A stretch of DNA of 61,839 nt from Nitrospirota bacterium (lineage in GTDB: Bacteria; Nitrospirota; UBA9217): contig DATIZR010000087.1 of the NCBI GenBank assembly GCA_035516965.1, positions 1-61,839 on the forward strand. The letters are read 5' to 3'. Below the pieces are notes generated by a model. The model saw only the letters and a list, made by a program, of their open reading frames with translations, did no database searches and was not told where the DNA came from. Numbering within the stretch: position 1 is the stretch's first letter; the number at the start of each line of letters is the position of its first letter. Both the position numbers and the translations under genes were made by a program. Shown piece by piece: positions 18,467 through 26,060 of the stretch.

Positions 18467-19915
18467 ATGAAAAAGCGAATTCTCATTGGCCTCGGATCGC
18501 TGCTCGTCATTTTCCTGATGGGCAGCTTGATCGCCGTCTTCTATATTACGAGGACGACCGAGCGCATGGACCGCCTGATCCTGCTGCACCAGGTCGAGAT
18601 CCTGCGCGAGGACCTCATTATCCATGTCCAGCAGGTCCAGTCCCATATCCTCCGCGACCGGGTCCGGAGCTCGGGCGACGTTGACCTCCTCGTGGCCCAG
18701 GTGCAGGAGATGGACAGGGTAATGGACTCGTGCATGGGCTGTCATCATACCCCGGAGCTCGCCCAGGGGTTGAGCAGCATGCGGGACATGGCAAATGACT
18801 ACAAAAGCGCGATCAGCGGTCTCGTCACCGTGTCCGCCAACCCGGCGAGGGTCGCCGCGCTTGAGCGCCGTGTCCAGGATATCGGCCAGGAGCTCATCGC
18901 CATGACGCAGGGGATGGCCTTTACCGCCAATGTCCGGCTTCAGCAGAAGACGGAAGAGACAATGGCCACGATCCGGGAAGTCCGCCTGGTCCTCTCGGCG
19001 ACCCTTCTGATCGGGTTCCTGCTTGCGGTCGTGACGGCGTGGGTCCTGGCAAGGAGCCTTGACCGCGTACTCCGGGCCCTGCTTGACGCCACGAGACGCA
19101 TCGCGCGGGGGGATTTGCAGCACCGCGTAGACATCACCGACAGCAAGGGAAGCGAGTTCCGGGAGCTGGGAGAGGCTTTCAACACGATGACCCACAACCT
19201 GCAGCAGTCGCGGCGTCAGCTGGTACAGAGCGCCAAACTGGCCGCGATCGGAGAGCTTGCGGCCAACATCGCGTACGAAGTGAACAATCCCCTGACCGGC
19301 GTCCTGGGATACGCCGGCTTGCTGCTGAAATCCGACGACATCCCCGCCGAGAAGAAAGAGCAGCTCAAGACCATCGAACGGGAGACGCTGCGCGCGCGGG
19401 AGATCCTGAAGAACCTTCTTGATTTCGCCCGGAGGAAGCCCCCGCACCTGGAACGGACGACGGTCACCGGCCTGATCGAGAGCACGCTGGAACTCGTGAG
19501 AGGACAGGCGCGGCTGTCGAATGTTACCCTGCGCATCGAGTGCCCGCAAGGACTGCCCGATGTGGCCGTCGACAGGGATGAAATTAAGCAGGTTTTTTTG
19601 AACCTGATCAACAATGCCCTGTTCGCAATGCCCTCCGGCGGGGACCTGACCATCAGGGCCAGTTGCAGGCGGGAATCCATCGGGCAGGATACCGTAGCGG
19701 TCGAATTCCGGGATTCCGGCATCGGCATTCCCGAGGACCAGCTTGACAAGATCTTCGACCCCTTTTTCACGACGCGGATCGAGGGGGAGGGGACGGGCCT
19801 GGGCCTTTCAATCAGCTATATGATCGTGCAGAATCACGGCGGGATCATCGAAGTAGAAAGCACTGTTGGAGAGGGGTCCACCTTTCGGGTCCTGCTGCCG
19901 GCGGGGCGGACATAG
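18467..19915 (+). CDS. Histidine kinase homologue with a CxxCH heme motif and no acceptor His
   Basis: A 482-residue protein with membrane segments at about 5-25 and 172-195 and a mostly helical periplasmic domain. That domain carries CMGCHH at residues 89-94, a standard c-type heme attachment motif on the side where heme is attached. HAMP follows (about 195-248), then a HisKA-like region, then HATPase_c with an intact N box (DEIKQVFLNLINNALFAMP), DSGIGIP and GEGTGLGLSIS. In HisKA the expected His is Tyr270 (IAYEVNNPLTGVLGY, codon TAC). The upstream kinase has His in the same place. So this protein should bind ATP but cannot autophosphorylate in the usual way. It may act on the upstream kinase or on the receiver, or be a regulatory pseudokinase. 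Confidence 0.88.
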   Translation: MKKRILIGLGSLLVIFLMGSLIAVFYITRTTERMDRLILLHQVEILREDLIIHVQQVQSHILRDRVRSSGDVDLLVAQVQEMDRVMDSCMGCHHTPELAQGLSSMRDMANDYKSAISGLVTVSANPARVAALERRVQDIGQELIAMTQGMAFTANVRLQQKTEETMATIREVRLVLSATLLIGFLLAVVTAWVLARSLDRVLRALLDATRRIARGDLQHRVDITDSKGSEFRELGEAFNTMTHNLQQSRRQLVQSAKLAAIGELAANIAYEVNNPLTGVLGYAGLLLKSDDIPAEKKEQLKTIERETLRAREILKNLLDFARRKPPHLERTTVTGLIESTLELVRGQARLSNVTLRIECPQGLPDVAVDRDEIKQVFLNLINNALFAMPSGGDLTIRASCRRESIGQDTVAVEFRDSGIGIPEDQLDKIFDPFFTTRIEGEGTGLGLSISYMIVQNHGGIIEVESTVGEGSTFRVLLPAGRT

Positions 19916-19977
19916 GGAACGGGCGGGCCGCTGACGGTCTGCCGCGGGATGCGTTGGCCGCGATAAGGAGAGTGATC

Positions 19978-21498
19978 ATGGCGGGTGAGAAGATACTGAT
20001 CGTTGATGATGAAGAGATGATCCGGGATCTGTGCTATCACATCCTCACCGCGGAAGGGTACCAGGTGACGGTGGCCCCGAACGGCACCGCCGCGCTCGAG
20101 GAACTTGCCCGGAACGATATGGACCTGCTCATAACGGACATCAAGATGCCGGAGATCGACGGCCTGGAGCTCTTCGAGCGCGTCAAGCAGCTGGACCAGG
20201 ACATCGTAACGATCTTCATCACCGGCCACGGCACGCTGGACACGGCCATCGAGTCTCTCATGCGGGGTGTCGACGGTTTTGTGCTCAAACCCTTCACCCA
20301 GGAGGAGCTCCTGGGCGCCGTGGAACGGGCAGTGACCCGCAGCAGGCTGCAGAAGGAGAACATCAGGCTCAAGGCGCTCATTCCCCTCTTCGAGATCAGC
20401 AAGCTTCTGGTCACGGAGATCGACCTGGCCCATCTGTTCAAGATCATCACCGAGGTCCTCGTGCAGGAATTCTCGGTCGACCGCGTATCGCTCATGCTGG
20501 TCGACGAGGCCAGCGGCGATCTTCTCATCCGTGCCTCCCACGGGCTCAGAACGGACACGGCGGCGAAAGCGAGACGGAAGATCGGCGAGGGAGTCTCGGG
20601 GCTGGTGCTGAAGCACAAGAAGCCACTGATCATCTCCTCCGGGAGACATCCCGATCCGGAAGTGATGGCGGCGATCAACTCCGAGGACATGCCCGCTTCG
20701 TCCATGTCGGTGCCCCTGATCGGCAGGAACAAGATGTTCGGCGTGCTCAACGTGAGCAAGCTGTCGGGCGTCCCGTTCAGCACCAGCGACCTGCAGATCG
20801 TCCTCATCCTGTCGAGCCAGGTTGTGACCGCGATGGAGAATGCGGGGCTCTTCGAGGACGTGCGGGAGAACTATTTCCGGACGGTGCAGGCGCTGGTCGC
20901 CGCGGTCGAGGCGAAGGACCCCTATACGCGTTGGCACTCGACGAACGTGGCCAAATACGCCGTGGCCATCGCGCGTGACCTCGGGCTGAGCCCTACACAG
21001 CTCGAGGAGATGCATATCGCCGCCATCCTGCACGACGTGGGAAAGATCGCGATCAGCGAGCTGATCATCAGCAAGCCGGAACGTCTGAGCCGCGAGGAGT
21101 TCGACATCATGAAGGACCATCCGGCCCACGGCATCAGGATCCTCGAACCGATCGGTTTTTCGCCCGCCATCATCAGCGCCATCTACCAGCATCACGAACG
21201 CTACGACGGCAAGGGCTATCCCCAGGGGCTTTCCGGGGAGGCGATAGCATTCGCGGCACGGATCCTCAACGTTGCCGACACCATAGACGCCATGGTCTCG
21301 GAAAGGCCCTACCGCGGCACGATCTCGAGCGACGAGGTGCTTCTCGAACTGGAGCGCGAATCGGGGCAGCAGTTCGACCCCAAGGTCACCGAGTCCGCGC
21401 GGAGGCTGATCGAAAAGGGGCTCCTGAAGCTCGGGATGCACACCTATTATCAGTATGCTTCGGGGATGGAGAGGGACGGAAAACAGATTCAGCAGTGA
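19978..21498 (+). CDS. Response regulator with receiver, GAF and HD-GYP domains
   Basis: A 506-residue output protein, probably a cyclic-di-GMP phosphodiesterase. The receiver domain (1-120) has the acidic pair DD near residue 10, the phospho-acceptor Asp54 in LLITDIKMPE, and KPFTQEE. A GAF domain follows (about 145-300), then HD-GYP with HDVGK and HHERYDGKGYPQGLSG, which is the full catalytic signature. The frame is open to 19954, but the ATG at 19978 has an aaggag ribosome-binding site at 19965-19970. It lies 62 bases after the heme kinase and completes the operon, so it is the likely target of both kinases. Confidence 0.92.
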   Translation: MAGEKILIVDDEEMIRDLCYHILTAEGYQVTVAPNGTAALEELARNDMDLLITDIKMPEIDGLELFERVKQLDQDIVTIFITGHGTLDTAIESLMRGVDGFVLKPFTQEELLGAVERAVTRSRLQKENIRLKALIPLFEISKLLVTEIDLAHLFKIITEVLVQEFSVDRVSLMLVDEASGDLLIRASHGLRTDTAAKARRKIGEGVSGLVLKHKKPLIISSGRHPDPEVMAAINSEDMPASSMSVPLIGRNKMFGVLNVSKLSGVPFSTSDLQIVLILSSQVVTAMENAGLFEDVRENYFRTVQALVAAVEAKDPYTRWHSTNVAKYAVAIARDLGLSPTQLEEMHIAAILHDVGKIAISELIISKPERLSREEFDIMKDHPAHGIRILEPIGFSPAIISAIYQHHERYDGKGYPQGLSGEAIAFAARILNVADTIDAMVSERPYRGTISSDEVLLELERESGQQFDPKVTESARRLIEKGLLKLGMHTYYQYASGMERDGKQIQQ

Positions 21499-21549
21499 TC
21501 ATTTGCTGATAGCTCAACTGAAGCTCCGCCGGAGCTCAAACCGGAGGCT

Positions 21550-21699
21550 TTAAAACCTGTCAGTTGCCCCGATTCTTCCGTTCTTGTTGGATTCGTCTTC
21601 GACAATGAAACAGTTCCTCCAATACCAGTGAACGAGGATTTCTTGTGCTTCATTTCCCTCTTTAAAGCGAATAATCAGATTTCGCGAAGATAACTGCAA
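21550..21699 (-). other. Small minus-strand reading frame, possible gene remnant
   Basis: From a TTG at 21699 to a TAA at 21550 the minus strand reads 49 residues, including LIIRFKEGNEAQEILVHWYW and then FIVEDESNKNGRIGATDRF. The composition (alternating hydrophobic and charged residues, a clean C terminus) looks protein-like rather than random. A TAG lies upstream in the same frame and no ATG or ribosome-binding site is visible. It is probably the 3' remnant of a lost gene. The family is not recognised. Confidence 0.3.
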
Positions 21700-21813
21700 T
21701 CTACGAAAAGAAGACTATCGCATTGAGAAAGCCGAGCGCTACGAATTAATGCCGGGCTGTCCGGCTGAGCGGGTTTCCTTGTTATCGTTCTCCTGTCCGC
21801 CCGCTTTTCCCTT

Positions 21814-21842
21814 GCATAAAGAGGGACCCCGTGTTATAAAGC
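21814..21842 (+). promoter_or_regulatory. Sigma-70-type promoter next to a start codon
   Basis: TTGCAT (21814-21819) and TATAAA (21837-21842) are separated by 17 bases. The ATG of the membrane protein follows only four bases after the -10 box, so the mRNA would be leaderless. Confidence 0.55.
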
Positions 21843-21846
21843 GGCC

Positions 21847-22446
21847 ATGTCAAATACACCCACCCTCGAACAACAGATCGCCACGTCCGGCCTGACCTAC
21901 GGCCGGCGGCATGATATCTCCTACCGCGCGGGGCTTCTCATACAGGTCTTCGGCCTCGCGCTGCTCGCCGTTCTCTACCCGCTGGAAAGCCCGTTCTATA
22001 CCACGGGCATCATGCTGTTTGAGACCGGGGTCCTGCTCTCGGCTGTTTACCTGCTCGTCTGGATGCGTCCGGTCAAGAAATTCATTGTGAGTTCGGTGAC
22101 CATCGGATTAGTGCTGCAGGTGGCTGGGTACTTCGCAGCGCCCGAGCAGTATGCCGGCGCGGTCATGATCGCGGGGATAGGGCTGGTCTGCGTCGGCGCT
22201 GCTGGGATGGTGGGCAAGGAAGCGTACTGCTTCGGCTACCGGGAAGGATGGCTCCTGGCGATGTTCGGTTTTCCCATCATGGTCCTGGCAAACCTCGTCG
22301 GCAGGGAAAACCACATCTTTAATTCCCTCGGCTTCTCGATACTGTTTATACTGCTTCTCTCGCTGACGGGTAAGAAGCTGAAGCAGCCGTTGTTATCAAA
22401 ATGTTCGACCGATGTATGTGGATCGCCGCATCAGAAAGTGTATTAG
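21847..22446 (+). CDS. Integral membrane protein, possibly DUF2301-like
   Basis: A 199-residue protein with about six hydrophobic segments and a short soluble N terminus (residues 1-25). The segment GMVGKEAYCFGYREGWLLAM resembles the signature of the DUF2301 membrane family, whose function is unknown. That assignment is from memory of the motif and is tentative. The tail after residue 178 is polar with two Cys. There is no ribosome-binding site, but a good promoter sits directly before the ATG. The gene faces the DUF169 gene tail to tail across a shared terminator. Confidence 0.75.
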   Translation: MSNTPTLEQQIATSGLTYGRRHDISYRAGLLIQVFGLALLAVLYPLESPFYTTGIMLFETGVLLSAVYLLVWMRPVKKFIVSSVTIGLVLQVAGYFAAPEQYAGAVMIAGIGLVCVGAAGMVGKEAYCFGYREGWLLAMFGFPIMVLANLVGRENHIFNSLGFSILFILLLSLTGKKLKQPLLSKCSTDVCGSPHQKVY

Positions 22447-22475
22447 GCAGCTCTGTATAAGTATTCAAAACAATA

Positions 22476-22510
22476 AAAAACTCCCGCCCATTCCTTGGAC
22501 GGGAGTTTTT
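22476..22510. terminator. Bidirectional terminator
   Basis: An 11-base perfect stem (aaaaactcccg at 22476-22486, cgggagttttt at 22500-22510) has A on one side and T on the other, so it can work in both directions. It lies between two converging genes. Confidence 0.88.
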
Positions 22511-22545
22511 CTTTTCTGAGTCACTCTTGCGAATGTCTGACCGTG

Positions 22546-23388
22546 TTACTTCTCCACCGGTTTGTGCCATACGAGGAAAGGGCAGAGCTTGCACATGTTG
22601 AACCCCGGATAGGTCTCGCCCGTGCGCGGGAAGGAGGGGCCGCTGTCGCGCACGGTGCGCTCGAGCATCCACCGTACCGTGGGCTCGAGCTGGTCGCCGG
22701 GCCAGATCCAGTTGATCTCTCCCTGCTCGGTCTTGCCCGCGGTGTAGCTGCCGCTGCACATGGGCGCGATGTTCGGCTTCTTGTCGAGATAGACCGCGGT
22801 AACGCCGTGGCAGGCCGAGCTGTTCATGGTCATGGTCATCTCGAAGGGCATGATGTCCATGGCGGCGGACCAGTCGTTCCCGAGATGATAGGCCTGGAGC
22901 ACGTCGCTCATCCCGTGGATCACATCAGGCTTGTAGGGCGCCATGTGGAGCGGCGCCGTGGCAAAGGCGAGCAGGTTCCCGGGCAGCCGTTTTTTGATCT
23001 TCACGATCTTTTCGGCCTGTTTCATGTCCTTCGCGTACTTCAAATGGCTCTTGATCTCACCCTCGTCCATTCCCTTCCATCCGAAGATATATTTCGCATT
23101 CGTGCATCCCAGTCCCTTCTCGGGGCTCAGGAGGATGTCGCCCCGCTGGCGTGATGCGGCCAGGTAATGGCAGAAGGTGAAGGCGTGCGCAGAGACCTTG
23201 TAATCAACGCTCTTTTTGAAGGCATCCAACTCGTCCTGGGAAAAGAAAAACTTGACGGCGACAGGATAGTACTTCATCCGGAGCAGGTTCCGGAGTGCGA
23301 ACACGAGGTCCGCGTTGCTGAGCGACTTCTTCGCAAGCAAGGCCTTCGCAAAGGCCACGTCATCGAGCAATTGCATGGTATCGATCAT
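22546..23388 (-). CDS. DUF169 family protein
   Basis: A 280-residue cytoplasmic protein of the DUF169 family, common in anaerobes and methanogens and of unknown function. Typical segments are NLLRMKYYPVAVKFFF, then CHYLAASRQRGDILLSPEKG, GCTNAKYIFGWKG, a central ACHGVTAVYL, and a C-terminal part with CKLCPFLVWHK. Seven or more Cys, several in conserved-looking positions, suggest a metal or heme cofactor, but this is inference. Two TSUP transporter genes lie upstream on the same strand, separated by a 257-base gap that contains a repeat. Confidence 0.88.
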   Translation of the reverse strand: MIDTMQLLDDVAFAKALLAKKSLSNADLVFALRNLLRMKYYPVAVKFFFSQDELDAFKKSVDYKVSAHAFTFCHYLAASRQRGDILLSPEKGLGCTNAKYIFGWKGMDEGEIKSHLKYAKDMKQAEKIVKIKKRLPGNLLAFATAPLHMAPYKPDVIHGMSDVLQAYHLGNDWSAAMDIMPFEMTMTMNSSACHGVTAVYLDKKPNIAPMCSGSYTAGKTEQGEINWIWPGDQLEPTVRWMLERTVRDSGPSFPRTGETYPGFNMCKLCPFLVWHKPVEK

Positions 23389-23460
23389 AAAAACTTCTCC
23401 TTACTGATATTTTGCTGAAAGCTTTCTGACATCAAGATGATCACGAGGAGTGCTTCCCGC

Positions 23461-23578
23461 CGTCATTCCGTGCTTGACCCGGAATCCAGCCTGCACCCAG
23501 CATTTATGAGTGCGGCAGCGCGAGTGCAGGGTGTGATTTTCAATACGGCTCTGGATTCCTGCTTTTGCAGGAATGACG
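23461..23578. repeat. Dispersed inverted-repeat element, ggaatccag type
   Basis: The left arm (cgtcattcc to ggaatccag, 23461-23489) and the right arm (ctggattcc to ggaatgacg, 23551-23578) are imperfect inverted copies around a 60-base centre. This kind of element is common between genes in several Gram-negative groups. It separates the DUF169 gene from the transporter genes. No second copy of this type was seen in the window. Confidence 0.65.
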
Positions 23579-23645
23579 AACGAGGTTGCTTTCTCCTGTA
23601 TTCCTGAATATCCCAACGCCCGCATTCCCCATGGTTCCGCGGTCA

Positions 23646-24038
23646 CTACCCCCACCAGCCGAGGAGCTGGGTGGCGAGGGCCAGCAGCAGCACAACCGCA
23701 ACGCGCTTCACCCAGAGGGGACTGATCCGCTTCGCGATCTGCGGTCCGAGGTACCCGCCGATGACCGCGGCCACGGCCATGATGGCGAAGAGCTTGTAAT
23801 CGATGGTGTCGAAGAAGGCGTTCTTCGATGAGGCCATCAGGGTGTTGAAGAAGATGGCGAGAAGCGAGCTCCCGACCACCACGTACATCGGCAGGCCCAT
23901 GATGACCGTCATGAGCGGCACCATGAAGGGCCCGCCGCCGAACCCGAACATCGAGGAAACCACGGCGATCAGGAACGCGCCGATGACACCGATCACGGGA
24001 TTGGCCTTGACATCCTGTCCGCAAAAATGAATATTCAT
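23646..24038 (-). CDS. TSUP-family permease, second half
   Basis: A 130-residue membrane protein with about four hydrophobic segments. It has the TSUP repeat motif SMFGFGGGPFMVPLMTVIMG and the following GLPMYVVVGSSLLAI. TSUP (TauE/SafE) permeases, which export sulfite or sulfonates, have two such repeats in one chain of about 250 residues. Here this chain holds only the second repeat; the first is in the gene just upstream. An aggaggaac ribosome-binding site lies in the 12-base gap, so the two are translated together. The pair probably forms one transporter. Confidence 0.85.
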   Translation of the reverse strand: MNIHFCGQDVKANPVIGVIGAFLIAVVSSMFGFGGGPFMVPLMTVIMGLPMYVVVGSSLLAIFFNTLMASSKNAFFDTIDYKLFAIMAVAAVIGGYLGPQIAKRISPLWVKRVAVVLLLALATQLLGWWG

Positions 24039-24050
24039 GTTGTTCCTCCT

Positions 24051-25292
24051 TTATGCTTTCCCGGGTTCGCACTGCTTCTGTTCGGCGAGTTTCTTCAAGT
24101 GCTTCAGTATCTCCTGTTCCTGCTTGTTCTTCGCCACCTGCGCGGGCAGCGTCTGCCAGAGCATGAGGCCCGCGAGGATGATCAGCACGATCCCGAACCA
24201 GCTCTTGTACTGGGACAGCGAGATGAGCTGGGTCAGTACCGGCCCGATGAATCCGCCGGCCAGCATGGCCGTTCCCATGAGCAGGCCCAGCTTCCAGCTG
24301 ATGAAGTCGATCTTGTTGTAGTTATAGATGCCCGAACCCTGCGAGAAAAGGACGGTCGGGAGGACCGTGCCGGCCACGATTGTGTGCGGCAGCCCGTAGA
24401 TGCTGATCAGGAGCGGGTTCAGGATAAAGCCGCCGCCGGCGCCCATCAAAACGCCGAGCATCGTGATCACGAGGGCGAGGAAGAAGGGGCCGAAGATGTT
24501 CGCGGCCATTCCCGCCCGTTCGAAGTACCACGTGCCCGGGGGCAGGGTGGTCAAGAACGAGGCGAATGCCTTCGTATCTTTGTCAATGAAGGCCGTTACC
24601 GTGTACTTCCCGTCAGCCACACCCTTCGGCAGTTTCAGGGCGGCTTCGAACGTTCCATCCGGTCTGATATCGATCGCCGGCTTCAAGAGTGCGCCCGGTG
24701 ACTTGAATCGCGTTTTGTACAGCGGCAGCACAGCCTTCAGGTTGCCCTTGGCGTCCAGGGGGTCCATGAGGGCGCCGCGCGATCCGGTGATCACCGCGAT
24801 GATGGAGGTCTTGCGCCGTTCTACCGTTGCCGTCGAAGGCCGAAGCCCCTCGGCATCTATCCCCAGGTCCTTCAGAGCACCGGAATAGCTCCAGTCGTCC
24901 TTCTGGGCCTTGAGCGCTTCGATCTTCTCCCTGGCGTCCTTCGGAATGAGCATTGCGTAATAGGCGGGGACGTTATCGCTGGTATAGAATATCCACGGGA
25001 TCCTGTTGGTCTCCTTGTCCTTTTTGCTGTCGAGCCTCCGGACCTCGACGCTCTTTTCCGAGGCCACCTCGATGAAGAGGGGTTTCCCCACGGGCGCCGT
25101 GCCCCGCAGCAGGACGGTGTCTCCCTGGCCGTATTCCGGCTTGTCGATCTGGACGGCGAGTGCGGGTTGCGCTGTCTTTGCAGCGGGTCTAGGCCCTGGA
25201 GAAGGCTGTTTGGCAAGGACGGGGCCCGATGCTGCGATAAAAGCAGCGACAAGGAACATCAGCAGATACGGACGGCTCTTCTGGACATGCAT
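24051..25292 (-). CDS. TSUP-family permease, first half, with a large periplasmic domain
   Basis: A 413-residue protein. A signal-like hydrophobic start (LLMFLVAAFIAASGPVLA) is followed by about 230 residues of periplasmic domain with a beta-rich look (LAVQIDKPEYGQGDTVLLRG; WIFYTSDNVPAYYAMLIPKD). Then come four to five membrane segments with the TSUP motif MGAGGGFILNPLLISIYGLP, and a charged cytoplasmic tail. In related proteins the second TSUP repeat follows in the same chain; here it is a separate gene 12 bases downstream. The periplasmic domain may bind the substrate. Export of a sulfur oxyanion is suggested by the family, not shown. Confidence 0.83.
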   Translation of the reverse strand: MHVQKSRPYLLMFLVAAFIAASGPVLAKQPSPGPRPAAKTAQPALAVQIDKPEYGQGDTVLLRGTAPVGKPLFIEVASEKSVEVRRLDSKKDKETNRIPWIFYTSDNVPAYYAMLIPKDAREKIEALKAQKDDWSYSGALKDLGIDAEGLRPSTATVERRKTSIIAVITGSRGALMDPLDAKGNLKAVLPLYKTRFKSPGALLKPAIDIRPDGTFEAALKLPKGVADGKYTVTAFIDKDTKAFASFLTTLPPGTWYFERAGMAANIFGPFFLALVITMLGVLMGAGGGFILNPLLISIYGLPHTIVAGTVLPTVLFSQGSGIYNYNKIDFISWKLGLLMGTAMLAGGFIGPVLTQLISLSQYKSWFGIVLIILAGLMLWQTLPAQVAKNKQEQEILKHLKKLAEQKQCEPGKA

Positions 25293-25399
25293 GGGTCGCG
25301 GTCTCCTTTTCAGCGTGTCAGCGCGCGTAATGTGCTATCATTGCATGCAAGGCATGGCAGTTTCATGATCATCAGGCTGCTGCAAAGTGTCTGGCTTGT

Positions 25400-25428
25400 A
25401 AAATAATACTTTTGGTCCCCTGTGTAAA
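25400..25428 (-). promoter_or_regulatory. Candidate promoter for the TSUP-DUF169 cluster
   Basis: Reading the minus strand, TTTACA (25423-25428) and a weak -10 TATTTT (25400-25405) are 17 bases apart. The start codon at 25292 is about 100 bases downstream. The -10 box is poor, so this is tentative. Confidence 0.35.
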
Positions 25429-25525
25429 CACACATTTCTAGAAGCGCACAACTGGTGAAATGCGACCAGGCAGGGTGTCTATATGAAGAGTTTCGATGAT
25501 TCTAAACAGTGTCTATAAAATTGCA

Positions 25526-25540
25526 ATTTGTAATACAAAT
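25526..25540. promoter_or_regulatory. Perfect palindrome, candidate operator
   Basis: ATTTGTA-A-TACAAAT is a perfect 7+1+7 palindrome, the size and shape of a dimeric repressor or activator site. It lies between two divergent promoter candidates, 48 bases before the -35 box of the porin-side promoter. No regulator can be named. Confidence 0.45.
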
Positions 25541-25587
25541 GTAATGTGAATTTCATGCAGCGCGTAACCGCAAAGGAAGAAAAAATC

Positions 25588-25616
25588 TTGACTTGACTAG
25601 TGTTCTTTGATATAGT
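25588..25616 (+). promoter_or_regulatory. Sigma-70-type promoter upstream of the porin
   Basis: TTGACT (25588-25593) and TATAGT (25611-25616) are 17 bases apart, a strong match. The next gene on this strand starts at 26061, so the leader would be about 440 bases. The promoter may instead serve a small RNA. Confidence 0.6.
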
Positions 25617-26060
25617 CCAGCCAGTCTTTTCACGCTTTTTCTCCATTTCTGTTTTTCCCGCAACGCGTCAATTCAGGCAGCAGGCATCGGCAGTGGCAGT
25701 GGCTGTTATAGTGGTAGACTTGCAGAGATTGTTTAAGCGTATGTCCACTATCAACTCTCCATATCGCGATCATGCTGTCCGGTGCGCTCATATCGGCAGC
25801 GCTTATCGCTGTTCGCTCCATCGACATTCACTCGCTCTTAGTATCAGGCCTCTCCGGAATGGGATTCAATCGCGGCTTCGCAGCGTGAGACAGGTTTCGT
25901 TTATGGTGCCTTGTGATCATGAAGGGGGGGATGTGTTCGGACTTTAGACAAGCAGAGTGCAGCACAAGCAGCATCAGGCGGTATCATAGCAGGCATCTTA
26001 CAGAAAAGTGAACATGTCCCGGGCGGACCCGGGGCCAAACTACATAAGGGAGGATAAACG

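Larger units (their letters stand above)
21499..21846. other. Intergenic region after the sensor operon
   Basis: No gene of normal size is present. The segment holds a perfect 6-base hairpin (agctcc/ggagct at 21522-21536) nested in a longer pairing of caactga (21515-21521) with tcagttg (21560-21566). It has no T-run, so it is a weak terminator at best. It also holds a small minus-strand reading frame and the promoter of the next gene. Confidence 0.5.
25293..26060. other. Long regulatory intergenic region between the transporter and porin genes
   Basis: No convincing gene. The AT-rich left half holds two divergent promoter candidates and a perfect 15-base palindrome. The right half (25617-26045) is probably a 440-base leader of the porin mRNA or an unrecognised small RNA. 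The ribosome-binding site gggaggat just before 26061 belongs to the porin. Confidence 0.5.

Noticed and set aside
19834-21441. 535-codon open frame on the minus strand
   Set aside because: It lies opposite the receiver-GAF-HD-GYP gene, whose domains are complete. The minus-strand product is rich in Arg, His and Asp and shows no family. It is a GC-driven shadow.
25600-25947. 115-codon open frame on the plus strand
   Set aside because: No ribosome-binding site, the start lies in the promoter spacer, and the product has no protein-like pattern.
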